64,000 nt of DNA from Sporomusa sphaeroides DSM 2875 (GTDB lineage: Bacteria; Bacillota; Negativicutes; Sporomusales; Sporomusaceae): contig NZ_CP146991.1 of the NCBI RefSeq assembly GCF_001941975.2, forward strand, positions 931,501 through 995,500. Direction: 5' to 3'. Under the pieces are notes generated by a model, which was given only the letters and a program-made list of their open reading frames with translations, ran no database searches and was not told the origin of the DNA. This document shows, piece after piece, positions 18,801 to 26,456 of this stretch. Each line of letters begins with the position of its first letter. The first letter of the stretch is position 1. A program made the translations under genes and the position numbers.

Positions 18801-18941
18801 GCGATGGGAACTGCGGTAGTCGGCGGCATGACGGTTGCCACCGCTCTCGGTATTTTCCTTATTCCCGTATTGTTTGTGGTTGTGGAATGGATTGTGGCGA
18901 AACTGGGCTGGAAGAAAGGAAAGATTCACTCAGCACAATAA
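15801..18941 (+). CDS. RND multidrug efflux pump (AcrB/HAE1 family)
   Basis: A 1046-residue protein, the standard AcrB length. It begins AKFFIDHPVFAIVLSIMIVLAGTIAG-like with the FFIDRPIFA signature, has PIAQYPQIQPP in the first periplasmic loop, the proton-relay helix LVVDDAIVVIEAVE in the first bundle and GAAKNAILIVEFA-type LIGLAAKNAILIVEFAK in the second. It starts at GTG 15801 behind ACAGGAGG. This is the hydrophobic/amphiphilic drug exporter branch, driven by protons. Expression is probably controlled by the divergent MerR regulator. The stop codon is followed at once by an unrelated ABC-transporter tail. Confidence 0.95.
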   Translation: MAKFFIDHPVFAIVLSIMIVLAGTIAGLQLPIAQYPQIQPPTVSVSAAYIGANAEVVNQTVAQVIEEQVNGVQGMNYMSSNADDSGAYSLEVVFDLGVDGDIAAVKVQNSVAQANATLPSEVTAYGITTKKASSDMAMLLSFYSPKGTYDSMFLTNYVKVYLLDMLKRVNGVGDVTVFGTEFSRRIWINPDRLAELGLTVADVAAAIKEQNVQAPAGTIGGMPVPDRQEFQYTGKVQGRLSSIADFENIIVKAQPNGSFIYLKDIARVENGGKEMNYSSKQDGKNAVAIGIQLTNDANAMNTIAGVKKAVAAAAESFPPDMHYTNVFDNTDYISASITEVIKTFTEALVLVMIIVFIFLQSWRATLIPLLAVPVSLIGTFGAFIMLGFSINTLTLFAMVLAIGLVVDDAIVVIEAVEHHIRHSKMTPVEATRKAMEEVSGPVIAIAFVLAAVFIPVAFIGGMVGVLYRQFALTIAVSMALSAVVALSLTPALCAMLLKPHEEQTQGGLLNKFFTRFNDWFDRTTNAYSETVKLLIKKAKYCCIFLMVILVGTAYLYKIVPTTFIPDEDQGYFAISVNLPEGASLNRTQEVIDRLLAETGQQPGINLMMGIGGFDILSNAAKSNAATIFASLDPWDKRKDPATQIDALIGDVMQKSGQYPEASVMAFNIPALPGLGMVGGFTMVLQDLTGHSKEELDDITKKFVQAANQQPEVTAVYSTYKSDSPGYEFEIDRKKVKNLGIALDDVFTALQVNFGGYQVNDFNMFGRTYKVVMQADRVFRGDADMTRFIYVRSSNGSMVPLDTLLKPKLTTGTSNISRFNGARSIQVNGSVAEGYSSGQAIAAMERLAKEILPSGYNVEWSGQSREEKKAGSTTMQILALALIFVFLCLAALYESWSVPYAVMLSVPTGIFGALLSQYVMNLQNSVYMQIGVIMLIGLAAKNAILIVEFAKVRVDKGMDPVAAAVEAAALRLRPILMTSFAFIIGCLPLAVASGAGAGARQAMGTAVVGGMTVATALGIFLIPVLFVVVEWIVAKLGWKKGKIHSAQ

Positions 18942-18942
18942 A

Positions 18943-19074
18943 ATCCAAAACGCCGATCAGATTCTGGTTCTTGCCCAAGGGAAAATTGCCGAACAGGGCA
19001 CTCATCAAGAATTGCTGCAGCAGCGTGGCAAGTATTACGCCATGTGGCAGGCTCAGCTTGAAGCATCAGTGTGA
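18943..19074 (+). pseudogene. C-terminal remnant of an ABC transporter ATPase
   Basis: Immediately after the RND stop codon a 43-codon stretch reads IQNADQILVLAQGKIAEQGT and ends in GKYYAMWQAQLEASV. This is the characteristic tail of an exporter-type ABC ATPase beyond the H-loop, and resembles the same region of the two ABC genes at 1620-5103. No start codon, Walker or signature motifs are present, so it is a decapitated remnant, probably left when the RND cassette replaced the rest of an ABC gene. Confidence 0.8.
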
Positions 19075-19085
19075 AATAGCTGAGT

Positions 19086-19121
19086 AAACCTCCGAAGCTT
19101 GAAAATGAGCTTCGGAGGTTT
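19086..19121 (+). terminator. Terminator hairpin behind the ABC remnant, target of the group II intron
   Basis: A GC-rich stem of about 14 bp (19086-19099 with 19108-19121). The T run that should follow is cut short, and intron sequence seems to begin at once. Confidence 0.75.
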
Positions 19122-21025
19122 GTGTTAGTTTGCCTCGAATGGGTGATAACTTGGTGGTGAAAGTCCACTACAGGCTTGGCAGTAGGAACTGTTAGCAGAG
19201 GGCAAGGGTGTCCGCCGTGAGGCGGAATCTGAAGTAAGCCTAATGCAAACCCTTGGTCTGACGAATAGAAACTACATATAAGGCATATGCAGGGAGGACG
19301 AGTTTGCTAACTAAAACAAAGTCCAATACTGCCCGAACCCTGTGGTGTAAATGTAGCAGATATATGAGGGGAAGGTTATCGCTCTTAACGGGGGAGGTCT
19401 CGCAAGGCTCCGAAAGACATAGGCAACCCCATGACACCCGGAGAACCCATGCAGTGATGTATGGCTAAATTGCAAGAAGTCAGCAGAGGTCATAGTACCG
19501 GATTTTTTTTCCGGGAAGGACCGAACAATAGTAGTCTTTGAACGAGAGGACGGTGAAGCAATGCAAAGAGAGCAGAAAACGACGAAAGTCGGCTACCGGT
19601 GTGAGGGTATGTTGGAAACAGAGAGTAATAGCGGAGCGCGGAGCATTGTTACGCCTGAAACCGCAGAGAAAGACGGTGCAAGTCGTTTGCTCGAAGCCAT
19701 ATTACACAGGGACAACCTCAATGCAGCCTACCTACGAGTAAAGCGAAACGGCGGCGCTCCGGGAGTTGACGGAATGGCAGTAGAAGAAATGCTGCCCTAT
19801 CTAAAGGACCATAAAGAGGAACTGTTGGCAAGTATTCGTGCCGGATGGTACAACCCCAAACCGGTCAGACGAGTAGAAATACCAAAGCCAGACGGGGGAA
19901 AGAGAAACCTTGGAGTACCAACGGTCATAGACCGTATGGTACAACAAGCCGTAGTACAGGTAATGCAACCCATGTTTGAGCCCCATTTCTCCGAAAACAG
20001 CTACGGTTTCCGACCGGGGCGCAGCGCCCATCAAGCCATGAAGAAGGCCGAAGAATATTATAAGCAGGGTTATATCAGAGTCGTAGACATAGACCTCGCT
20101 AAATATTTTGATACAGTCAATCATGACATTCTCATAGATAGGATAAGAGAAGTAATTAAGGATGAGCACGTCATCAAGCTGATACGTAAGTTCTTAAAGA
20201 GCGGCGTTATGGCAAACGGCTTAGTCAGTCCGACAACGGAGGGAACGCCACAAGGAGGCAACCTTTCACCACTTCTCAGCAACATATACCTTACGGCTTT
20301 CGACCGAATGCTGGAAAGCAGAGGTCATAAGTTTGTAAGGTATGCGGACGACTGCAATATTTACGTCAAAAGTCAAAGAGCGGCCGAGCGGGTAATGACC
20401 AGCAGCACGAAATATCTTGAGAACAAATTAAAACTTAAGGTAAACCAGGAAAAGAGCAAGGCGGGGAGCCCATTAAAACTTAAATTCCTAGGTTTTTCCC
20501 TATTTAAGACAGGGAAAAGAATGGGTATACGGCCACATGCCAAGTCGATGGAGAAATTCAAGAACAAAATCAGGCAATTAACAAGCAGAAAGCAAGCCAA
20601 GCCTATCCCGGCAATTCTAAACAATATCAGGAAATATACAACCGGATGGTTAGGCTATTATGCAATAGCTGAAATGAGTTCCAAGATAAAATCTCTTAAC
20701 GAATGGATACGCCGAAGAATAAGGCAAATCTTTTGGAAACAGTGGAAGAAACCCTCCGCAAAATTTAAGAACCTCATGCTCCACGGTATACCAAAGCAGA
20801 AGGCTAGAGAATGGTCTTATTCCCGACTAGGATATTGGCGTATTGCAGGTAGCTGGATTTTATGCAGGTCATTAACGAACGAATACCTCGCATCCATCGG
20901 CTATGATGATATAGCCAAAAGATACGAGGTATTGCACTTAAGCTATTGAACCGCCGTATACGGATCCGTACGTACGGTGGTGTGAGAAGTCGGCTACTCA
21001 ACTAATGCGTAGCCTCTTACTCGAT
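19122..21025 (+). mobile_element. Group II intron with encoded maturase
   Basis: About 1.9 kb. The 5' region (to 19560) is non-coding and highly structured, with the GTGAAAGTCCAC-type segment of domain I. The maturase follows. Behind it, 20948-20985 folds as domain V (an 8-bp outer stem ACCGCCGT/ACGGTGGT and an inner TACGGA/TCCGTA), then a domain VI hairpin with an unpaired A, and an end resembling ACTCGAT at 21025. The 3' edge is fairly sure; the 5' edge at 19122 is an estimate based on the end of the terminator stem. It lies in the same direction as the RND operon. Confidence 0.8.
19561..20949 (+). CDS. ltrA: Group II intron reverse transcriptase/maturase
   Basis: A 462-residue intron-encoded protein. 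The reverse transcriptase fingers-palm shows NSYGFRPGRSAHQAM, the TPQGGNLSPLLSNIYL block and the catalytic FVRYADDCNIYV. The maturase (X) domain follows at about 330-440 with IFWKQWKKP and YSRLGYWRIAGS. The protein ends without an HNH endonuclease domain, so it belongs to the endonuclease-less classes (C/D/E-like), which insert at hairpins or at replication forks. That agrees with its position behind a terminator stem. The frame is intact, so the element may still be active. Confidence 0.93.
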   Translation: MQREQKTTKVGYRCEGMLETESNSGARSIVTPETAEKDGASRLLEAILHRDNLNAAYLRVKRNGGAPGVDGMAVEEMLPYLKDHKEELLASIRAGWYNPKPVRRVEIPKPDGGKRNLGVPTVIDRMVQQAVVQVMQPMFEPHFSENSYGFRPGRSAHQAMKKAEEYYKQGYIRVVDIDLAKYFDTVNHDILIDRIREVIKDEHVIKLIRKFLKSGVMANGLVSPTTEGTPQGGNLSPLLSNIYLTAFDRMLESRGHKFVRYADDCNIYVKSQRAAERVMTSSTKYLENKLKLKVNQEKSKAGSPLKLKFLGFSLFKTGKRMGIRPHAKSMEKFKNKIRQLTSRKQAKPIPAILNNIRKYTTGWLGYYAIAEMSSKIKSLNEWIRRRIRQIFWKQWKKPSAKFKNLMLHGIPKQKAREWSYSRLGYWRIAGSWILCRSLTNEYLASIGYDDIAKRYEVLHLSY

Positions 21026-21119
21026 TACGGAGCGGAGTAGGATATTGGCAGTACTACTTAATTTTCTCAGTAAATTGTCGATATAATAAGTAGTAAGAAG
21101 TACGGATGGAGTGGGAAAT

Positions 21120-21722
21120 ATGGCTATCGATCAAGCCGGCTTAAACAGTTTGCTGGCTACCTTTATGCCAAAAAATAATATGGCGGCTTTACAGGAGCAG
21201 CGTGCGAATCTTCTCCAGAAACTGCAGCAGAGCGATACCGGTAACAAAGATGGTGACCGGCAGCAGCCGGGAAATATAAAACAACAGCTCCGAGAATTGG
21301 TTGCCGTCGATCAAGAGATTGCCCAGAAACTGTATGATGAAATATCTAAAAAGCTGGAGGAGAAAAGACTGGAGCGGGAGGCTGCTATTGCTAAAAAGGA
21401 GCGGGCCAGGGAACGGGCGCTGGCCAAGCATGAGCGTCTGTTAGTAAATAGAAGCCTGAGTAAGCTCTTGTCTGCTGCCGGTAAGGCCGGTCATCCGGGA
21501 CAAGCTTGTATCGGTGCCTTTAGTGGCGGCAGCCAGGAGGATAAAACCTATATTTCTGAGGTTGACCGTGACCTCCGGGAATCGGTGCAATACGGGATTG
21601 CTGCGGCGGAAGTGGCTGTGCGCCGAAAAAATGCGGAAGCCAAAGCACAAATTGAGGAAAACGCCGAAAGGAAACAGGCAGCTCACAAGAAAAAGAGTAA
21701 GCGTGTCAATATAATGGTTTGA
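21120..21722 (+). CDS. Coiled-coil protein of unknown function
   Basis: About 200 residues, very rich in Gln, Lys, Glu and Ala. Residues about 55-110 form a long charged coiled coil (KKLEEKRLEREAAIAKKER), a second helical stretch lies near the C-terminus and ends in KKKSKRVNIMV. No signal peptide, membrane segment or known domain. The ATG at 21120 has GGAG eight bases upstream and is preferred over the GTG at 21111. It stands alone between the intron and the ankyrin gene. I do not recognise the family. Confidence 0.7.
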   Translation: MAIDQAGLNSLLATFMPKNNMAALQEQRANLLQKLQQSDTGNKDGDRQQPGNIKQQLRELVAVDQEIAQKLYDEISKKLEEKRLEREAAIAKKERARERALAKHERLLVNRSLSKLLSAAGKAGHPGQACIGAFSGGSQEDKTYISEVDRDLRESVQYGIAAAEVAVRRKNAEAKAQIEENAERKQAAHKKKSKRVNIMV

Positions 21723-21895
21723 AGAAGCGCTGCTGCTGCTCTTCTTCTCCTGGTTTTGATAAAGTAGCTCTCTCCTTTCTATTAACAAATCATTAAGTTT
21801 TTCCTCATTAATTAGCTAATAAAAGGGAAAATGACCTTTTTCGACGAATATAGTACTGGTGTTAGTTAATTTTACCTACGGAGTGTTATTAGATT

Positions 21896-23197
21896 ATGTG
21901 GGCAAACTTCACAGCTAAAATAAAAGCATTCATAGGACAACTAAAAACGATAAAGCCGCCGGCAGTTGCAAAACCTGATTTCTCCGGAGCTTATGCAAGC
22001 GCTAAGACAACACTGGATGGGGTGGCTAAGCGAATTGAGCCTAAGCACCTTGTGTATTTTGCCTTAATTCTTTTGCCTGCTATTGTTGGGTTAGGGGCCT
22101 ATTATGGCATTGTAGACAGCCAGGTCAAGCTGGAAGCTGCTCAATTGCCGGAAAACCGCCTTGCCCGTATGAGCATAAGTTTTACTGCCGATAATTTTGT
22201 CAAGTATGCCGGCAGAGGCAATAAAGAGGTTACGGCTTTGTTTATTGAGGCCGGTATGTCTCCCGACGCTTACCGGAAAAATGACGGATTTACACCATTG
22301 CACGCAGCGGCGGCTTATGGCCAGACCGCGGTGGTGCGGCAATTGCTGGATAAAGGCGCGGATATAAATGTGCGTGACAAGGATGGCCAGACCGCGCTGA
22401 TGAAAGCAGTTTGGAACAGTCATGCCAAAGTGGTAACTGCTCTGCTGCAAAATGGCGCTAATGTCACTGTCAATGACAGTAACGGCGATAATGTTGTCAA
22501 TATGGCCAGGGCCAGGAATGACCGCCGCGTGCTTACTGCGCTGGTAGCTGCCGGTATTACTGAACTCAAAGACGCCTTAGAGAAGGTGGACTCGGTTCCC
22601 AAAGCAAATGAAAAAATGCCTGGTGACAATGAAACCAAGCAGCAGGTCGTCAGAACAATTCCGAAACATACTCAACCTCCTGCTTTTAACAGGCCGTCTG
22701 CCACCGTCAGCCAGCCGGCAGGTCAATTCACATTAGCTACCGGTTATGCCGGAGCCATTGGTGTGGGGACATCGGTTGACCATCTCTACCAGCAGTTTGG
22801 CAAGCAGGCCGTCAGTGCGGGAGAAGAGTTTTTTGCCGGACGGGCTTATCCGGTATTAAGGGCCTATGACGGGCAGGAAAAAGTACCGGCACTAACCGTT
22901 TATTTTGCTCTTAACAAACAAACCGAGGATAAAGTTATCACAGCCATTCGTGTTTTTGATGATCGTTACAAGACCACTCAGGGTATCGGGGTAGGAACCA
23001 CCTTGGGAGAATTGCGGCAAACCGGCACCCTCGGCTCGATCCAGTATACCGATACATTGTACGCCATTGCGCGGGATAGCAAGATTCGCTATGAACTTGA
23101 TTTCAGTACCGACAATATGCCCGTTGCCTGGCTAAACGGCGGCGACACTAATACGCTGCCTGACAATATGAAAATCAAGAGCATTTTTATATTTTAA
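21896..23197 (+). CDS. Membrane-anchored ankyrin-repeat protein
   Basis: A 433-residue protein. A lysine-rich cytoplasmic N-terminus is followed by one membrane helix (about 51-71, YFALILLPAIVGLGAYYGIV) and then, probably outside the membrane, two to three ankyrin repeats at about 122-225 (DGFTPLHAAAAYGQTAVVRQ; DGQTALMKAV). A Pro/Gln-rich linker and an unrecognised C-terminal beta-rich domain (about 280-433) follow. Ankyrin repeats bind proteins; the partner is unknown. The ribosome site (GGAGTG) is 10-12 bases from the ATG. No clear operon partner. Confidence 0.75.
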   Translation: MWANFTAKIKAFIGQLKTIKPPAVAKPDFSGAYASAKTTLDGVAKRIEPKHLVYFALILLPAIVGLGAYYGIVDSQVKLEAAQLPENRLARMSISFTADNFVKYAGRGNKEVTALFIEAGMSPDAYRKNDGFTPLHAAAAYGQTAVVRQLLDKGADINVRDKDGQTALMKAVWNSHAKVVTALLQNGANVTVNDSNGDNVVNMARARNDRRVLTALVAAGITELKDALEKVDSVPKANEKMPGDNETKQQVVRTIPKHTQPPAFNRPSATVSQPAGQFTLATGYAGAIGVGTSVDHLYQQFGKQAVSAGEEFFAGRAYPVLRAYDGQEKVPALTVYFALNKQTEDKVITAIRVFDDRYKTTQGIGVGTTLGELRQTGTLGSIQYTDTLYAIARDSKIRYELDFSTDNMPVAWLNGGDTNTLPDNMKIKSIFIF

Positions 23198-23210
23198 CGA
23201 TAATTACTTG

Positions 23211-23240
23211 TTGACAATAGACGAACTGCTATGCTATTCT
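23211..23240 (+). promoter_or_regulatory. Sigma-A promoter of the cooS leader
   Basis: TTGACA (23211-23216), an 18-base spacer and TATTCT (23235-23240), starting right after the ankyrin stop. Transcription would begin near 23247, leaving a leader of about 200 bases before cooS. Confidence 0.65.
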
Positions 23241-23246
23241 CGTTTT

Positions 23247-23435
23247 ATACTACTATATAGATTATATATACCTCAGCTGATTAGACAGACTAAAGGCTTG
23301 GGAATTGCCCTAATACGGGTGATTCTTTGGCCTTTTATTTTTTTGCCTGAAATGCCCGCACCGTTTCTAAGCCTGAGACTAACCTTCCGATGGGGCGAAG
23401 CTCCCACCTGAAGCTAACCGTCTGCTTTATCACAC
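23247..23435 (+). ncRNA. Structured leader or small RNA upstream of cooS (family not recognised)
   Basis: About 190 transcribed bases without a convincing gene. Distal pairing is visible: CAGAC at 23286 with GTCTG at 23420, GGCTT at 23295 with AAGCT at 23411, and GGGTG at 23317-23321 with CACCT at 23405-23409; a small hairpin GGGGC-GAA-GCTCCC lies inside. GGCTT could instead pair with AAGCC at 23369, a possible switch. It could be a riboswitch-like leader of cooS or an independent RNA such as 6S; neither is shown. Confidence 0.4.
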
Positions 23436-23451
23436 CTTATAGGAGGCAACC

Positions 23452-25383
23452 ATGAACTTTGAAGCCATTAATGAGCACCGGAAAACCTTTCCGTCTAAAG
23501 AGCAAGTGATTAAACAAACACCTGACCCCGGTGTCAGACAGATGCTTACCCACCTGGATAAAGCCGGGATAGCTACTGCCTTTGACCGCTTTGATGCGCA
23601 AAAACCACATTGTGCTTTCGGATTGGCTGGAACCTGCTGCCGGATTTGTAATATGGGGCCATGTAAGATTACTGAGAAAAGCCCTAAAGGCGTCTGTGGC
23701 GCCGACGCCCATGTCATCGTTGCCCGTAATATTCTTCGCTGGGTGGCCGCCGGGGTAGCTTCTCATGGTTCCCGGGGGCGGGAAGTACTGCTGACTCTTA
23801 AAAAGGCGGCCAGCGGCGAATTGCCCTTACCGCTCTTAGGACAGGAAAAAATTGTGGCCACCGCTAAAGCCTTTGGCATTTATCGGGAAGATAAAACGGT
23901 GGCGCAATTGGCTGAGCAGCTTGCCGACCTGCTGCTGGAAGATATGTCCCGTGCCGTGCCGGCCACACACCGGACAATTGCTGCCATGGCACCTCCCGAA
24001 CGGGTGGAAACCTGGTCTGAGCTTGATATTATCCCCCTGGGTTCCTATCACGAAGTCTTTGAAGCCCTGCACCGTACCGGAACAGGGACCGACGGCGACT
24101 GGGAAAATCTCATGAAACAGCTCTTGCGCTGCGGCTTGGCATTCTCCTGGAACAGTGTACTGGGATCGTCGATTGCTGCCGACTGTCTGTATGGGCCGCC
24201 CAAACGCAGTTATATCGAAACTAATTTTGCTTCTATTAAAGCAGAATATGTCAATATTGCGCTGCATGGACATTCACCGGTTATGCCTTCGGCGTTAGTA
24301 CAGGCCAGCAGGGAGCCGGAACTTATCGAGTTAGCCAAGGCGCAAGGAGCTGCAGGCATTCGTTTGTATGGTATTTGCTGTTCAGGCTTGTCTTCGTTAT
24401 ATCGCTATGGCGAGGTTCATCCCTTAAGCAACGCGCTGGGAGCTGAGTTGATTATGGGAACAGGGGCACTGGATGCCTGGGTAGCCGATTTGCAGGATAT
24501 TTTCCCAGGCATTATGGATGTGGCCGCCTGCTTCCACACCAAGGTGATCACTACCAGTGATTCCTGCCGTCTGCCTGGTGCTATCCATATTGCTTTTGAT
24601 CACCATCATGCCAATATGGAGCAGATACTGGACAAAGCCAAAGACATTGTCAAACTGGCAATAACCAATTATCCTGCACGGCAGCAAGGCAATGTATATA
24701 TCCCGGAGGTTAGCCTGGAGGCCGAGGTTGGTTTCTCGGTGGAGAATATTACCCAGGCTTTTGGCAGCCTGGATGAACTGGCAGCCTTAATTAAAGCCGG
24801 CAAAATAAAGGGCATTGTTAACCTTGTCGGCTGCAATAACCCCAAGGTTGTTTATGAACAAGCCGTTGTCCAGGTAGCCGATACCTTGCTTGCCAATGAT
24901 ATTCTTGTTCTTACTAACGGTTGTGCCTCTTTCCCGCTCTTAAAACTTGGCTATTGTACGCAAAAAGCGCTGACGAAGGCAGGTCCCGGCCTTAAGGAAG
25001 TGCTGGGAGCCAGAAAGCTGCCGCCGGTGTGGCATATGGGAGAATGTCTGGATAATGCACGGGCATCCGGCCTATTCCGGGCATTGGCCGATAAATGCGG
25101 TCAGCCTTTGACACAGATGCCGTTTGCCTTTGCCAGTCCTGAATGGTCAAATGAAAAAGGTGTCGGCGCGGCGCTGAGCTTTAGGCTGATGGGTCTTAAT
25201 TCCTATCACTGTATTCCGGCACCTGTACTGGGTTCTGATAAAGTGGCCGGCTTCTTTGCTCATGGCACCCAGGAACTGCTGGGTTCTGTCATGGTGGTTG
25301 TACCTGAGCCGACGGCCTTAGGCCAGAGAATTTCCGCAGATTTTGAGCAAAGAAGAAATCATGCAGCTTGGAACAGCAAGTAA
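23452..25383 (+). CDS. cooS: Ni-dependent CO dehydrogenase, catalytic subunit
   Basis: A 643-residue anaerobic CO dehydrogenase, which interconverts CO and CO2 at a Ni-Fe-S cluster in the cytoplasm. All cluster ligands can be placed: C54 and C62 (cluster D), C63, C66, C71, C82 (cluster B, CCRICNMGPC), and for cluster C a His in LHGHSP (272/274), C310, C360, C461 (VGCNNPK), C491 and C532 (HMGECLDN); the catalytic Lys is K569 in PEWSNEKG. Several motifs depart from the usual form (CCSGLSS in place of CCTGNE; TNGCASFPLL), so it is a divergent clade. It is not with acs genes but leads an ABC importer and larE. ATG has AGGAGG upstream. Confidence 0.95.
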   Translation: MNFEAINEHRKTFPSKEQVIKQTPDPGVRQMLTHLDKAGIATAFDRFDAQKPHCAFGLAGTCCRICNMGPCKITEKSPKGVCGADAHVIVARNILRWVAAGVASHGSRGREVLLTLKKAASGELPLPLLGQEKIVATAKAFGIYREDKTVAQLAEQLADLLLEDMSRAVPATHRTIAAMAPPERVETWSELDIIPLGSYHEVFEALHRTGTGTDGDWENLMKQLLRCGLAFSWNSVLGSSIAADCLYGPPKRSYIETNFASIKAEYVNIALHGHSPVMPSALVQASREPELIELAKAQGAAGIRLYGICCSGLSSLYRYGEVHPLSNALGAELIMGTGALDAWVADLQDIFPGIMDVAACFHTKVITTSDSCRLPGAIHIAFDHHHANMEQILDKAKDIVKLAITNYPARQQGNVYIPEVSLEAEVGFSVENITQAFGSLDELAALIKAGKIKGIVNLVGCNNPKVVYEQAVVQVADTLLANDILVLTNGCASFPLLKLGYCTQKALTKAGPGLKEVLGARKLPPVWHMGECLDNARASGLFRALADKCGQPLTQMPFAFASPEWSNEKGVGAALSFRLMGLNSYHCIPAPVLGSDKVAGFFAHGTQELLGSVMVVVPEPTALGQRISADFEQRRNHAAWNSK

Positions 25384-25444
25384 TAGAGAGGCTCCGCTTA
25401 TAACGATGGGAGTTATCGAATCAAAATAGAGCAGGAGGTAGAGT

Positions 25445-26449
25445 ATGAATCGAAGAGAGTTTATTAAGAAAAGTGTATTTATGACAGTGGGCCTTGTCGG
25501 CGGATTAACCCTGGCCGGATGTGGCAGCACCACCGAAACAGGCAGAGCCTCCAATCAAGGCAAGAATAAACCGACAATAAAAATTGGCTATTTGCCCATC
25601 ACCGACCATCTCACCATGATTGCCCATGGGCAGATGGAGTTCCGGCAATTTACGCTTGAACCTGTTAAATTTTCCGGTTGGGCAGAATTAGCCGAGGCGC
25701 TTAAGGGCAATGCCATTCAAGGAGCGTTTGCACTGACGCCGATCGGTATGAGCTTAAAACAAAAAGGCGTGCCGGTTAAGGCTGTATTTTTAGGGCATCG
25801 CAACGGCTCGGTGCTGACGGCTAAAAATATTCCGGAGCTTAACAAAATTGAAGATTTGCGCGGCAAGACTATTGCGATTCCCAGCCGGTTTTCCACCCAT
25901 AATGTACTTATCCACAAAGTGCTGACCGAAAAAGGCATTAATCCTAATTCTGAAGTAAAGTTTATAGATATGTCGCCGCCGGAGATGGTTAATGCACTCT
26001 CAACAGGCAAAATAGATGCGTTCATTGTAGCTGAACCATTTGGCGGGCAGGCTGAGATGCAAAAGGTAGGCAAAGTACTGGTCTTAAGCAAAGATATCTG
26101 GCATGATCATATCTGCTGCGTGCTTAATATGCAGGAAGAAGTAGTACAAAAGCAGCCAGAGGCTGTTGAGGAACTGGTGGGAGGCTTGGCTAAAGCGGCT
26201 GCCTTTATTGACAACAATCCGCAAGAAGCAGCGAAATTGTCACTTAAATATCTGGGACAAAAGCAGGAAGTCGTGGAACATGTACTGACAAATCCTAAAG
26301 GCAGGATCACTTTCAATAATCTTGTGCCTGATATCAGGGATTTTGCCGCAACAGAGGAGTATCTCCTCCAATTTGGGATCACTAAAGATAAAATAGACCT
26401 GGCTCAATATATCGACGACCGGTTTGCTAAAAAAGCCTTTGGGGTGTAA
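25445..26449 (+). CDS. ABC transporter substrate-binding lipoprotein, nitrate/sulfonate/taurine type
   Basis: A 334-residue NMT1/SsuA-like binding protein. The N-terminus MNRREFIKKS carries a twin-arginine motif and a lipobox LAGC, so it is probably folded before export and then lipidated. The mature part has the two-lobed periplasmic fold (IKIGYLPITDHLTMIAHG; GKTIAIPSRFSTHN). It starts 61 bases after cooS behind CAGGAGG and is followed by permease and ATPase genes. Substrate is not evident from the sequence; its position with two nickel-linked genes makes a cofactor precursor, metal complex or sulfur compound possible. Confidence 0.85.
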   Translation: MNRREFIKKSVFMTVGLVGGLTLAGCGSTTETGRASNQGKNKPTIKIGYLPITDHLTMIAHGQMEFRQFTLEPVKFSGWAELAEALKGNAIQGAFALTPIGMSLKQKGVPVKAVFLGHRNGSVLTAKNIPELNKIEDLRGKTIAIPSRFSTHNVLIHKVLTEKGINPNSEVKFIDMSPPEMVNALSTGKIDAFIVAEPFGGQAEMQKVGKVLVLSKDIWHDHICCVLNMQEEVVQKQPEAVEELVGGLAKAAAFIDNNPQEAAKLSLKYLGQKQEVVEHVLTNPKGRITFNNLVPDIRDFAATEEYLLQFGITKDKIDLAQYIDDRFAKKAFGV

Positions 26450-26456
26450 GCCGGTT

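Noticed and set aside
23208-23411. 67-codon open frame before cooS
   Set aside because: It overlaps the promoter and the structured leader; no ribosome site and an unlikely composition.
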